Source of the DNA: Ephydatia muelleri
Lineage: Eukaryota > Porifera > Demospongiae > Spongillida > Spongillidae
NCBI GenBank assembly: GCA_013339895.1
Contig: JABACO010000003.1
Span: forward strand, 9,156,909-9,220,908
DNA length: 64,000 nucleotides
Direction: 5' to 3'
Shown here: piece by piece, positions 24,165 to 40,510 of the stretch
Layout of the letters: each line of letters opens with the position of its first letter
Numbering within the stretch: position 1 is the first letter of the stretch
Notes under the pieces: generated by a model
What the model was told of the DNA's origin: nothing
Seen by the model: only the letters and a program-made list of their open reading frames with translations
Databases searched by the model: none
Position numbers and translations under genes: made by a program

Positions 24165-24500
24165 CGCACAGGTGTAAATGGTGCCCAACAACACCACATA
24201 TGCACGGTGTAAATGGTGTCCTCACAACAACTCGTACGCAAAGGTGTAAATGGTGCCCAATAACACCACATATGCACGGTGTAAATGGTGTCATCACAAC
24301 AACTCGTACGCATGGGTGTAAACTGGTGACCCAATAACACCACATATGCACGGTGTAAATGGTGTCATCACAACAACTCGTACACATGGGTGTAAAAAGT
24401 GCCACAATAACACCACATACGCACGGTGTAAATGGAGACCTCACAACAACACGTACATACAGATGTAACTGGTGACCCAAACACCACTCACGTACGGTGG
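24165..24500. repeat. 71-72-bp minisatellite, about five units
   Basis: Each unit contains 'ggtgtaaatggtg', 'caacaccacatatgcacg', then a second 'ggtgtaaatggtgtc' and 'tcacaacaactcgtac'. Each unit is thus itself a degenerate double repeat. It sits just beyond the 3' end of the transposase-like gene and may be part of the element's subterminal DNA. Confidence 0.85.
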
Positions 24501-24568
24501 AACACAATTGGTATCCTCACTTTTGTGTGATAAATATGGATCCATGTAGGGGACCTTTGAATTGCTTG

Positions 24569-27068
24569 TCATGATCCATGCTTGTTCTTTGTGTGAGTAT
24601 ACAATGCGGCTTTGCTACCATACTTCATGCCGCACACAGAACAGGCAAACTTTCTATCAATTTCTGTTTTTCTTTTACGTGTGTGCTTGCATGGACCCTG
24701 GCTTCCTTCTTCATCACAGGAAATGTCCACCGTCCCTGTCGCATCACTCTGCTCACCACTTCCTTTACAGCCACCTAGTGACTGATTGTGGTTGTTCTTT
24801 TTATGCTGATACAAGGCCTGGTACTGGCATACTTCTTGCCACATGTTGTGCATTGATAGGCAAGTATCAGTTCAGACCTGGGTCTACGTTTTCTTCTGCC
24901 AGGCACATGGGCTTTGTCTTCACTGTCTTGTACCTCACTGTATTCACCATCAGACACGTGATCCTCAACAGTAGGTGGGTTAGGAATAGCTGTTGAAGGT
25001 CCTGCTTGGTCGTTATCTGGTGCCAAGGGAATATTTCCGGGTGTGCTAAAAGAGTTGGCCCCTGAAGTGCTGCCCAGTGGAGGCTTTGGACACACATTGT
25101 CCCTCTTCTTTGGGTCATGAACATATTCCCTAACTTTTTCATATAGGTATAATGACCGTTGAAGTGACAATCCATTTGGCTTTATAGTAGATGGCATCGT
25201 TTGGCTTTGAAAAGTATCTCGTATAACTTGTACAGTTACTCCAGACCTCAGCATGGTCACCTTGATGGGATATGTGTCTGATGGCATGGTCTTCATTATC
25301 ATGACACCAGGATGTTCTCTGTCAAATTCAAATGCATAACAGCGCCCAAATCCAACAAGCGGCCCAAACCACTGACCCAAGTAGGCATTCCAATCATAGT
25401 ACTCCCAGTCTTGGTACAACTGTGGTACACATGTGACATTCTGGCCACACTGACGGACACAGTCAGCAAGGTCTTCCATGTCATCTACACAGTCCTGCCG
25501 ACGGAAGTGCTTCTTAAACAGGCCAAAGTAGGAATCTGGTCGGAACTTAGTGTGTCCAGGCAGCATGAAACTAAGCTGGATTCTATCATGCTGTCATGTA
25601 ATCACTCTCCAGGCCAGGTACCACATCATGGTAGTGTTCTTGTTCTGGCCCACACAATTGTCAGCCTGAAGTGTTACACGCCTCTCTCCCAGTCCATGTA
25701 GGTGGAAGAAAGCATGCACCAGGCTGACCACCACCACAGCACCCTTGCCGGCCTGCTCTGCCTCGTCAATTTTAGGAAGAACACTTGGCGGAACAATGGC
25801 TCACAACACACGCCAAACACCTGGACCTTGCGAGGTGTTCTGAAATAAATTGTACCTTGCTGCTGTGAACTGAATGGTAGTAACACCTGCTGGCAGTAGT
25901 CAAAAGAGTACTGCATTTGTATGTCCAGGTAGGCATGTGAGATGAAGGGAGACAGATGGATCCTCGATTCCAAGCAATGCAGAATCTGTTCACGATCCTT
26001 ATCTCTCTTCCCTCTCCATTCCTTTTCAGCCACCTCAATGTTTGCATTGTAGCTGTCGTGGAATGCCTTGGCCTTAGTGTTATGTTCATTGTATCTGTCA
26101 TTTATGTTTTTGCGCTGCTCATCAGAAAGGCTGTGCCTCAATGAGACCAACCACTGATCACACTTGTCACACAAGTCACTACGTGCTGGTTGGATCTTTA
26201 TGTTTGAGCAGTACATATGCCAGAGTCTGGTAAATGACAAATACTTCACCGCTCTTACAGTGGGACGTGTTGGAGAAGCTGGTGGAACATTAAGCAAAGA
26301 ATATTGCCGTTTCAGCCGACTGGTCAATCGGGAAGAGCATGGTTGCTGTAGTGCTGGTATGCTCCTCGATAGAGACTCCATAGCCTTGCAATACTCGGCA
26401 TACACTGACTTCATTGTTTTACCACTCTCCAAAACAAAGTCTCTAATTGTGCCATGCAACCGTCCAGGATCAGAAAGCGCATTTATGGTAGCATAATTTC
26501 TAATGAAAGTGACCACCCTACTTTTGTCCAAACGAGACAGGGCATGGTGAGGTGCCCTACCACTGTTGCCATGGGCATGGGGTGCAACGTCTGCGTCAGA
26601 GCACACCTGCTTCATCCAGCGCTTCAATGTACAGTAAGAAGTGCCAATGACCGCACAGAAAGCATTTCTGCAGAAAGGACTGGACCAGTCGAGGCGATAC
26701 TAGAATGTATTTCGAGAACCACATTTGTTCCGAATCACAGCAAGCATTCCAAACACAACTGCCTTTCTGGTTTTCTTGTCCAATCTTGATAATGTGAGTG
26801 TTCGTACTCGAGGCATATCACCATACATCATCAAGCAGCTGTCATTACAGCACCCTCCTCTAGTAAGGTAGACATTGAGCAACTGACTGGGATGACATTG
26901 CCCACCTGCTGTTCTAGCAGGCACACCACCACCATCCTCACTGTCATCATCACCACCATCCTCACTGTCATCATCACCACCAACCTCACTGTCTTCACCA
27001 CATATGGAGAAATGGCCCATACATAGGCGGTCATCTTGCTTTTTTTTTTCAAATTGAATTTCAAACAC
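24569..27068 (-). pseudogene. DUF7869-like DDE/RNase-H-type transposase with two C-terminal C2H2 fingers
   Basis: About 833 residues on the minus strand. Order: MGHFSICGEDSE and an acidic Asp/Ser/Glu region; CTLKRWMKQVC; CDKCDQW; the core MQYSFDYCQQVLLPF...YFRTPRKVQVFGVCCE; LQADNCVGQNKN at about 25,672-25,630; PGHTKFRPDSYFGLFK; YDWNAYLGQWFGPL; then two Cys-x2-Cys/His-x4-His fingers (YQCTTCGKKYAS... and FACSVCGMKYGS...). The ADNCVGQNKN and GHTKFxPD blocks are hallmarks of a repetitive protein family in cnidarians, insects and sponges that I recall as DUF7869. Its acidic residues fit an RNase-H catalytic core (inference). Four breaks: TAG at 26,702-26,700, a frameshift near 25,772, TGA at 25,596-25,594 (consistent with CGA decay), and a frameshift near 24,820 inside finger 1. 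Otherwise the frame is continuous, so decay is recent. Confidence 0.75.
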
Positions 27069-27890
<822 letters not shown>

Positions 27891-27949
27891 GTTCGGCAGT
27901 GGGTAGTGTTCGGCCCTATGTGCATATCTTGGAAGGAGTAGATATGGCC

Positions 27950-28360
27950 TTCTCCCTATACTAGTACAGTTGGCCATCTCTCTATAATTGTGCACATCTC
28001 CCTGTACTGTAACCAGTGGTAGCCTTCTCCCTTTACTCCCGAACCGTTAATTGCCCGTCTCCTTATACTGTTGGTCTTATTCCTTTATTGTTAGACTGGT
28101 GGCCTTCTCCCTGTACTGCTGGTCTTCTCCCTATACTGTTCGCCTTGTCTTTATAAAGTTGGCCTCCCTATACTGTTGGCCTTCTCCCTATACTGTTGGC
28201 CTTCTCCCTATACTGTTGGCCTTCTCCCTATACTATTGGCCTTCTCCCTATACTGTTGGCCTTCTCCCTATACTATTGGCCTTCTCCCTATATACTGTTG
28301 GCTTCTCCCTATACTGTTGGCCTTGTTGAGTGTGGATGGTATACTGTTGGCCTTCTCCCT
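27950..28360. repeat. 20-21-bp minisatellite 'ttggccttctccctatactg'
   Basis: About eight good units at 28,160-28,330 with degenerate units on both sides. The array lies upstream of the first usherin-like exon and is probably intronic. It produces repetitive pseudo-frames. Confidence 0.9.
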
Positions 28361-28449
28361 GGGTTATTCAAATTAGGGGCAAACCAGGGGGTGGGAGAGG
28401 TAAATCCCTGCCCTGTCCAATACCATACACTGTATATGGACTACAACTG

Positions 28450-31034
<2,585 letters not shown>

Positions 31035-31615
31035 CATTGTGTACAGTGTACACTTCAATCACTTAGTTTGTGTTCCATCTTTCTTTGCTCTTATCCCTCT
31101 CTCCTCCTTCCTTTCTTTCTCTCCTGTTCCTCCCTCCCTCACTTTCTCCCTCCCTCCCTCCCCCCTCCCTCCCCCTCCCTCCCTCCCCCTCCCTCCTTCA
31201 CTCCCTCTCTCCTGTCCTCCTGTATTCATGTACATGTATACCAGCAGGGATATCTCTGGCAAAATTACACATACCATTTATCCTCCCTGTACTGACTTGT
31301 TGGAGTCATGAATGTTTGGGGCAGTATGCTCCACTAGCAGAGAGGAGAGTTGTAGGAGAAGGGTGTAGTATAGCCATGTACTATTAGCCTTGATATGGTA
31401 TACTCAGTACTTCTTAGGTACTGTTGCTTATGTTGGCCTTGGTTGGGGCCTGACTTCTACCACAAAACCCACAAGGGCAGTCCAAGGTGTACACAACCAT
31501 TGTCCTGGCTAAAATGAATACAATCAAAGCATCTTGTGAGCTGCCTTCACTTGATTGGCAGATAGTGTGGCAGATACATGTACATGTATGAAGATTGGTT
31601 TTCTTGTGAAGGAGG

Positions 31616-31656
<41 letters not shown>

Positions 31657-32215
31657 TGTGTGTGTGTGTATGTGTGTGTGTGTGTGTGTGTGTGTTGTAT
31701 GTGTAAGTGGTAATGCCTGTGGTTATCTTGTCTCACATCCATGGGAGGAGCTACACCTCTATGTAATGGGCTTTATCTGTGTACATAGGCACAAGTGCTT
31801 CCATACAACTCTTTGACTTGTTGAAATATGGGTTGATGTTGAAGTACTTACAATGTAATGTGCTCTTCCCTAGACCCTATGGAGGAGCTTACAGCCACTC
31901 CCTCATACCCCAGCTGGAGCAGGACGTGGGCATGGGTCATGTGTTCCCCCCCCCCCCCCCCCCACAAACTGGAAATCCTGGATCCATCACTGAAATTGAA
32001 TGTACTCTCTTGTCAGGATCAGCTGAACAGGATGCCCTTACAATGAAAGAATCACCCCTCAAAAACTTGATACCATTCTTCCTAAGGCCCCACCCATCAT
32101 GGGGGTGGTTGCAAAATGACTAACAGTTTTTGCTGCCTCTATCTTTGTTTTCTGTATTAGTCCCTGCACCATCATCTTTTATTAAAATGCTTGACCCTTG
32201 CACCCACAACATACA

Positions 32216-32972
32216 TGTATGTGCTTGTTTACTCATTGTTACATATATGTGATTCAATGGCTGGGCACTGGACAACATCACCACCCTGTTTACAGGTAGT
32301 AGCGCCAGGGCACAAAGAACATGAGGAGCCTCTAGCCGTGTCCATCCCTAGCCACCATTGGATGGAGAATTACAGTTCATTGGGTTCAAAGTTCAGGTCA
32401 AGACTAGTAGTGTGACCAGTAGCCAGGATGCAGCATGAGGTGCTGACACAGAGAGCAGCTGAGCCTTGTCAGCAGGTGATGATGCTTTCAACAACAATGA
32501 GAACTGGGTCCTCTAGTTTCTTTGACAGTACCTTTGGTGGACTGTGATAGCATCCACAGAGATTACTTCAGACAGGGAGATTATGCCTTATATTTGTGTC
32601 CATAAAACAAACATCAGTCATAACAAGATCTTTTTATCACCTTCGGAAGCAATTCATTACTTAAAACAAAAGCTTACATATAATTAAGTGGCCAGAAAGC
32701 AATAGGCCTGTGGTGAAGTACTGAAATGACTACAATTAAGCACACACTAATGTATCATTAACTCCAATACTCCTAAATCAAAGTTCAACTTGACTGCGAC
32801 CTATTTTACATCTTGCAGCACTCTTTCAGGCAGGAGCATGCCGAATAGTTCAAGAGAGCTGACACTGAATCACCAACATGGTTCTTCCATCAGTGAGTCT
32901 CTACAAGGCTGAGAAGACATGAAGGTCAAGAACATAGAATTTTCACATATATACATGTACATAAAACACATG
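32216..32972. other. No gene recognised
   Basis: Sequence beyond the duplicated arm; no repeats or protein patterns recognised. TACATGTA-type motifs occur near 32,952. Confidence 0.45.
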
Positions 32973-33527
32973 TATGGGACAGTTTCCACAAAATTACCTC
33001 TCAAAATTTCCTTGCGTTTGAATTGCAATAACTTCCAAACGGTTAAGGCTATTGACTTCTTATTCTCAACACTTCATACTACACCATTTCTGTATGGTGA
33101 AATGTATTGTAATGTATGATACCCCACTAGGTTCAAACCCGCCAAATACCTTTCGGTTCTCCTATAATCAAATTACTTTTAAAATTCGGTTTGTGGGTAC
33201 AGAGGTTCCTGTACCTATCGCGGCAAACTGTGTCCCGCCATATCAAGCGGGAAAATGTGCACCTCTCTATTTACAAACTGAATTTGAAGCGATTTGATTA
33301 CTCCTACTGAAAGTTATGGTAGGTTTGAACCCCGTGGGGTATTGGATGTTGCGATACTTGCACAGAGCAAGTGCAAGGCCCCCAAAATGTATGAAGTGTT
33401 GAAAATAGGAAGTCGATAGCGTTAATCATTCGGAAGTTATAATGATTCAAACACAAAGAATTTTTATAACATTTTATACAGTCATGTATTATATGCGATG
33501 GGCCGTTTTCGTGGAAACTGTCCCATA
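32973..33527. mobile_element. Foldback element, copy 2
   Basis: Perfect terminal inverted repeats TATGGGACAGTTTCCAC (32,973-32,989 and 33,527-33,511). The arms contain the family markers 'aacttccaaacggttaa', 'acaccatttct', 'ttcaaacccgcc' and their complements. The centre, around 33,240, is short. At 555 bp it is shorter than copy 1 because each arm has deletions. It is flanked on the right by TACATGTA repeats; no clear target duplication. Confidence 0.85.
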
Positions 33528-33843
33528 TACATGTACATGTACATGCATGTACATACACATATGGGGCAGAGAAAACATGGTAGTTTTCAAATGCTATAGT
33601 TGACACAAATCTTATGCACCTCAACTTAAAGTCGGACTAACTGTTGCAAAGTTAAAAGTGTGGAATCTTTAATAAGGCACTACTTTTCAATGGGATAGCT
33701 CAATAAAGTGCGTACTGCCAGTGTATGACTGCTATTGTACATTTGATGCTTCCACCGTTTGTACCAGACTTTACCATACATGCAGATAGTTTAGAGATCT
33801 ATGACGTTACCTCACTATGTGTAAGCTCTTATCAGGCCCATAG

Positions 33844-33890
<47 letters not shown>

Positions 33891-35069
33891 GGATCCCCCC
33901 ACCCCCTTCTAGTTATGGAACTTATTAAAATGCATTAGGCCCGAAGCTGTCTCGCTTTTCGTATTTGACCCGCTAAACGCGAGGGGGACCTGACGGACTT
34001 ACCTCCCCCCACCGCTCTCGTATTTGGGCCCCCGGATAAATGCTTTCAGAAGTAGGGTAGCGTCAGGTATATTCGCCAGGGGGGAGGGGTCGCCACCCCC
34101 ACTTTTAATAGCGCATAAAAACAAAAATAATAAATTTGGATCTTTCTATATGAGTTTAAAACAACCCTCCTTTGTTAGTACCATACACAGTTTTACGCAA
34201 GTAACGTTGCTCCGTAGAATAAACAGGGGGGTGGCGAACACTCCTGACGTTATCGCAGGTGGCGATCACTACCTACTCCTATTAATCCCCCCCCCCCCCC
34301 CCTCCCCCCCCGGCCTAACTTCCTGGCTACGGGCCTGCATGCTTATATGTACTAACGATCCGTTATAGTACAGTTACACAACCATTTTAGCCTATTACGG
34401 ACGTAGCTACTGTAATCATGTACGTGTCACATTCATGCTAACCTAGGACTCTGAGACTTGCAAGATGCTTCCGTAAGAAGACTGGTTGGTTGTCATGCCC
34501 AGGCACTCCTGTGTTCTATAAGTGGCAAACTCCTCTGTGTAATCGCCACCTCCGTCTTTGCAACATATAATCCCAATTAGTGCCCACTCTTACCAGGGGT
34601 CATGCTAAGTCAGTACATATTGGTCATTAATAACAACATCAAAAAACAACCAGGTCTGGGCACGGCTGACTGACGATAGAGTGGCACGTGATGATCGTGG
34701 TAGGCACATTGAATGTGGGGTGTATCTCACTAACCATTCAAGGGAAGTGCGATTTGAATGCCCTAAGCTCTGAAAAAATAATGATAAATAAGTTCATTGA
34801 TTACTCTCATGTAATCCGTGAGCAGGTAAGGAAAATATCATTTGGTTTGGAAACTATTGATGACTGAATAAGGAAATGAGAAAAAATGAATGGACATTGG
34901 AAACCTTGCATAATTAATGTGGAAGTGCGGATATAGGTACTTAAGTTCCGAAAAACTACACAAAATATGTCAACTAGTCCCCACATTGCAAATCCGAGAG
35001 CAGCTAGTCAATATTTGTTTTTTTTCTGCAGTTAGCTGCAGTTTTCTGAATGCGTCCATACATTTTCTA
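33528..35069. other. No gene recognised; long G and C homopolymers
   Basis: Contains a G-run of about 44 at 33,846-33,889 and a C-run at about 34,288-34,311. The phrases around 'gccaggggggag' and 'ccggcctaacttcctggctac' resemble worn ends of hAT-like elements but do not define one. The rest is unique. Confidence 0.5.
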
Positions 35070-35555
35070 TGGACATTGAATTACGCAATGACCGAATACC
35101 GCGCAATCCTTTTGACCGCCAATTTCTCGATATGATCACCATCGTCATCACTGTCTTCACTAGCATCACTATCACAACCTTTACTTTCACTACCACCATC
35201 ACTGCAACCGTCGCTATCACAGCCATTATCTTCACCTTCAAAATCATTATTACCGTCCGGATCAAAATCTCCATCGTTGCCGTCTATGCCATCGATCGTC
35301 GCCAGTGCCACCGCTGTCAACCACGGCATCCTCATCCTCGTCCAACTTATTTTCAGTATCATCGTCGTACCTTTCGACCCCGTACGCGGAACCCCCAAAC
35401 AAGTCGAGCTCGTCTTCACTTGAGTTACACATCGCCAAATTGCTTTATCTGCATCGAAAAATAAAAAACGTATATCAGAACAGCATCGCCAATTGACTCG
35501 CGACACACGCGGCATACATGTACATACCCGGTATTATTTCGAGTGCAGTGAAGTG
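35070..35555 (-). pseudogene. Acidic N-terminal transposon fragment (second copy)
   Basis: Homologous to 18,745-19,080 on the opposite strand. The minus strand reads VRFLFFDADKA-like residues, then after 35,380 DFDPDGNNDFEGEDNG, CDSDGCSDGGSESKGCDSD and ASEDSDDDGDHIEKLAVKR. It keeps about 40 codons of acidic region that the other copy lost to the 21-bp minisatellite. There is no transposase core nearby, so this is an isolated piece. Confidence 0.5.
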
Positions 35556-35699
35556 GGCTATATACTTCGTGATCACGCGACGTTAAGTGTTGGTATACAA
35601 TATGAATATTCAAGAGATGTTTATGGCGTTTGTAGGTAAATAATACCCTCACGTGACGCATTACGTGTTATTAACACAGCTTGAATATTCATGCTATTA

Positions 35700-36440
35700 C
35701 GGCCATGCAAATGGCGCGAATCGAGCGGGAAAGATGCACATACTTTGTTCAGCTGTATCTCCGTAATGGATAAAGTAAAAATCAACGAACAGGACAAATC
35801 GATAGGAACAGGATTCCTCTGTATATAAACCAAATTTGAAGGGAATAGAGATTTCCTGCCGAAAGATATGGCGGTTTTGAACCCAAAGGGGTATCGGACG
35901 TTGCAACACTGGCACGAAGGCAATGCAAGACCCCATAATCTATTTTACCATACAGAAATGGTGTAGTATGAAGTGTTGAAAATAGGAAGTCAATGGCGTG
36001 TACCGTTCGGAAGTTATAGCGATTCAAACGTGAATAATTTTTATAACTTATATATATGGGATCGTTTCCGCGAAAAGGGACCTAGTGCATATTATAAAAT
36101 TTGTTATAAAAATGTCTTACGTTTAAATCGCTATAACTTCCGAACTGTAAACGCTATCGGCTTTCTATTTTCAACACTTCATAGCACACCATTTCTGTGT
36201 GTAGATCTATATTTTCGTGCCTTACACAAGCTCCATGCCAACGTTATGAGACCTGATTACCCATGGGGTTCGAAACTGCCACATCTTCAGATAGGAGCGT
36301 CCAATTCGTTTCAAATTCAGTGCGTATGTAGAGGGGTCCTGTCGCTATTGATTTTTTCAGTTCGTTAATTTTTATGTTATCCGTTACGGAGATACAGCTG
36401 TGCAAAGTTAATGCACATTTCCTGCTCGATGAGCGCCATT
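35700..36440. mobile_element. Foldback-family pair, joined in the opposite order
   Basis: Two unit copies meet at about 36,060 through their outer tips (tgggatcgtttccgcg), with the inner ends ('gagatacag', 'gagcgggaa') facing outward. In copies 1 and 2 the units meet at the inner ends instead. The left unit has lost its own tip. This could be two separate insertions or a rearranged array. Confidence 0.75.
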
Positions 36441-38040
36441 ATTGTATGCAACCCGCCCAATCCACAATAAATTTCGATAACTTCTTTGTTCCGCCCACAT
36501 TCTCTGCCTAAAACTAAGCTAGCCGTTCGCAACAATTTTACCTCACCCAGGCAGCGAGTTTATACCGGTGAATTAAAGGAAGAACGCCGCAAAACGATCG
36601 TACAGTATTCTTGCGCCTCCCACGTCGCGGGGTGGCAGTATTCAACACGGCGTGAGTAAGGCTATTTGCTACGCACTTGCATCATCCTCTAGTCGTGAAA
36701 TAAAGCTTCCAACTTGCTATTAGTATAGCCCATGCTAAAATTCTTGTCAGGCCTACTCAGCTACGCTTGCATGCAATGGGCTATTCCATAATATAATTGT
36801 ACACCCCTACTGATGACTAATATCAAAGTATCCCCCCAGGACATAAAGCCTCTACACCATACCCCCCCAGGACATTTATTTTGGACCCCCTCTGGACACA
36901 CATTACCATTGAACCCCCCATGTCCAGAAATTGTGGACATCAGTGCATAACTCGGCTTAGAATTGTGATTAAAAAATTCTGATTTCACCGTTAAACTCAC
37001 CAGACACTTTAGAGATTTATCACGTTATTAAAACAGCTAATTAATTTTAAAATTTATATTATTGTTTTCGCCTTTTAATTAATTAATTGTACGTCTGTAT
37101 GGTAGGGAAGTTAGGTGAGGTCATTGCTTTTACATAAATCCTGCCAAACTAAGGCTATCGTCGATTTTAGTGGTCTAACCATACGCATGCGCGTCGGTCA
37201 TACGCGTTAGATTGTAACTCGTGCCCCTGCCATTTATCCTTCCAGAGGTCACATGAACTGTTATTTAACTATGTTATTGTTACGGCCGGATATCGTATGT
37301 GCATGCGTCCTGACTCAACGTCAACCTTGGCCTGAAAACGTTCGTAGATTACCATACCGCCTAATGCACTCTGGTACATGGTATACCATACAGTGCATGT
37401 ATGGTGTAACATGACTCTTTTCGTAACCTCCTGCAGGTATTGACATCAATCCATTGCTTTGTCTAATAGAAAATATAATCAGTAACAGTTCTCAGTACTA
37501 CCTACACCTTAACGTTCTGGTGTATAGTGTCAGGATGAATTGGCACTTCAGCAGATAAGGTGTTGCAAAGCTCTTGAAAGTCCTGCCATCCATGTTAATG
37601 AACCACATTACTGATCAGTCAGGCCTTCTGATTACCTTCCAATCACAAATGCCTTTGATATGGTCTCATAGTCTTCACAACCTTTGACGGCAGCTCTTGT
37701 GTGGTTACCTGCATGTTCAGAAACAAATTACTTATTTTGAGGGGGAAAGGATGCAGATATTTAGCATTACAATGTTGTACACAGATCTACATGTATGCAT
37801 CCCTCCTTGGCAAGTGTGTAGTTACTGCTGGTTTGGGTCGCATATGTGGTATGTACTGACTGCATGCTATATAAGTGAGTGATGTTAGAACTTGACTGTG
37901 GGCAGCCAAATTATTCATTGCCTATTGTCTCTGTAATTAATGTTTTTACAGCAGTTAGCAATCACCATGCATCTTCCTGCATGCACATTGTGTGGTCATA
38001 AAATAAACAATATTATGTAATGTAGCTAGGTACTACATGT
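36441..38040. other. No gene recognised
   Basis: Mostly unique DNA. A Pro/Gly-like repeat of 'ccccccaggacat' occurs twice near 36,832 and 36,865. Open frames are short and without pattern. Confidence 0.45.
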
Positions 38041-38043
38041 AAG

Positions 38044-38195
<152 letters not shown>

Positions 38196-38511
38196 CAGTT
38201 CCTGATAAATATCTGACTTGAGGGACTAAGATACAAAGAGACAAGATCATCATGTTGCTCGTCCTTGAGAATTTAGCACCATCACCACTGAATCTTCTCA
38301 CCGGGCTGGAACAAAGTTAGACATCCCCAAGCTGCAAATGAATGCAAAGATATACAATATGGGACAGTGTCCAGCAAAATCCCTTCTGGGTAGTTTTTCA
38401 AGTTTTCTTTTTTTTTTTTCATAAGCCTCTATCAAATTACATGTATTCTTACACATCCAAAGTTGGACTATCCATCATAAAGTTATTGGGTACTGAATTT
38501 ATAGTTACCAT

Positions 38512-39066
38512 TCATTTCCATGCGAGCATTACTTTTCTTTTTGCTAGACACACTGTCCATATATTACTGATATTTGTAAAAACACTAACCAGTCTAGTTA
38601 TCTCCTCTCGAATTGCCATTTCAACGTGCCTATAAGACCCATCAAACGTTGGGATACTAAATTGTTCCACTGTTTTGTTGAACTTCCATCTAGCAGCTTT
38701 AACTTTGCTTGCTCTTGGAAGGCTATCGCATTTCATTGAGAGCGCTTGGTACAATGCATCACTCACACCGTACTTGTCCAATAAATACAGAACTTCCAGT
38801 TCTCTCCTTTCTTCTCTTTGCGCATCTGAATCAGAAAGAGAAATGTGAACACTTACCGGACGCAGTGTGCATTGTGAGCATATCGGCAGTTAGACCATAC
38901 GATTCCGTGAAGGATAATGCCTTCACAGTGTTGCCTTTTATCGCCTCCAATTTTCTCTTTCTCTGCCTCATCGATGGCTCATCTATAGCCTTCCCACTGT
39001 TTCGAGTTCATGTATCCATGCCAATTCTGTTTCCATCTCTTTGACATCACTAAGTTTGCTATCCAT
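38512..39066 (-). pseudogene. N-terminal part of a repetitive element-type protein, unrecognised
   Basis: On the minus strand, MDSKLSDVKEMETELAWIHE starts at 39,066. A frame change near 39,000 leads to MRQRKRKLEAIKG and KALSFTESYGLTADMLTMH. A short intron (GTAAGTGT to ATTCAG, about 38,871-38,831) precedes ELEVLYLLDKYGVSDALYQA and PRASKVKAARWKFNK, ending at 38,512. The pairing 'AL.F.ESYGL ... YLLDKYGVSD..Y..LS' resembles the start of a multi-copy protein family I recall from corals and sponges, probably transposon-derived (recalled, not searched). No catalytic region follows in the window. Confidence 0.4.
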
Positions 39067-39980
39067 TTTGTATACAATTCAAATAATTATATCACCCACA
39101 TGCACTTTAGTAGTTCCACTGACTCACTATCCCACAGTGCAATGTAAATACTTTGTACACTCATGTAGCAGTAACACTAGATGATGGTTCCTCGTTTTCT
39201 CAGGTCACTTCATGTGTAGGTTATGCACTATCACTTCAAACAGCTAGTAGAGTGCTATCTATACACATGAATACACATATACACCATCCACAGACACAGA
39301 GATGAAGAAACAATACAAGTGCTACTTTTAACATTGATGCATGGTTGTATGTAGATTACATACATGTGACATGTACATGTGTGTCTTTCTAGTTAGCACT
39401 GTTCATAGCACAGAAAAGAATGCCATGATGCAGATCTGTTCACATCAATGGTATGAAGGCTGGTGATCATGACTCACATACACATACACAACGGCAAAGG
39501 TGTACACTGTCCCCTCCTTCCCATCACAATAAGTGGGTCCAACTATTCCAGTTGTCAGGAACAATCTCTCTCAGGGATGGGAAAAGTTTACATAAAACCC
39601 ACAACTAATAACCCTCCTAATTAAATAGGTGGTACAAATGAAACCACAAAGACCTGAGTTACATCTCATACATGTACCAGCTCTTTGGCCTTCTACAACA
39701 CATAAACATACAAACTTGTGACAACACCAAACATGTACATAGCCAAATACAAATGTCACATAGTCTGCATATTCAGTAGGCATTAAATGACCACACAAGC
39801 TTTCCATTTGAGTTTGTCACCTGGAGGGTGGCTGGCAGTCCATGCCACATTGTTCATCAAGGTGGGTCCAATCCCTGGCCCATACCAGGTGGTCCCCACT
39901 GAGCCTGGAACCTGAACTTTGGCAGACCACCTGGGTCTGTACACTTCACTAACACTCAAGAGGAGTTCTTTTTAACTGAC
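39067..39980. other. No gene recognised
   Basis: Unique DNA with no convincing frame. TACATGTA-like motifs near 39,360-39,385 and 39,730. Confidence 0.45.
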
Positions 39981-40029
39981 TAGATTGGGGGGAGGAGGGA
40001 ATATCTTGAGAGTAGTGGGAAAAAACAAT

Positions 40030-40510
40030 CTGCCATGATAACATGATGTGATGGGGAGGAGGGGACAGTGATGGGGAGGAGGGGACAGTGATGGGAAGGA
40101 GGGGACAGTGATGGGGAGGAGGGGACAGTGATGGGAAGGAGAGGACGGAGGGGACAGTGATGGGAAGGAGAGGACGGAGGGGACAGTGATGGGAAGGAGA
40201 GGACGGAGGGGACAGTGATGGGAAGGAGAGGACGGAGGGGACAGTGATGGGAAGGAGAGGACGGAGGGGACAGTGATGGGAAGGAGAGGACGGAGGGGAC
40301 AGTGATGGGAAGGAGAGGACGGAGGGGACAGTGATGGGAAGGAGAGGACGGAGGGGACAGTGATGGGAAGGAGGGGGACAGTGATGGGAAGGAGGGGAGG
40401 GGGACAGTGATGGGAAGGAGGGGAGGGGGACAGTGATGGGAAGGAGGGGACAGTGATGGGGAGGAGGGGACAGTGATGGGAAGGAGGGGACAGTGACAGG
40501 AAGGAGGGGA
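40030..40510. repeat. 29-bp and 20-21-bp minisatellite
   Basis: Nine or so exact 29-bp units built on gacagtgatgggaaggagag + gacggaggg (40,140-40,370), flanked by shorter 20-21-bp units lacking the gacggag part. The central block is almost identical unit to unit, so it is young. Confidence 0.95.

Noticed and set aside
24165-24500. Regularly spaced repeats resembling a CRISPR array
   Set aside because: Adjacent 71-72-bp degenerate units without unique spacers, in a eukaryotic context; a minisatellite.
28160-28330. Short repeats resembling a CRISPR array
   Set aside because: Contiguous 20-21-bp units with no spacers.
34024-34368. 114-residue frame near long homopolymers
   Set aside because: Low-complexity and crossing a C-run; no pattern or splice sites.
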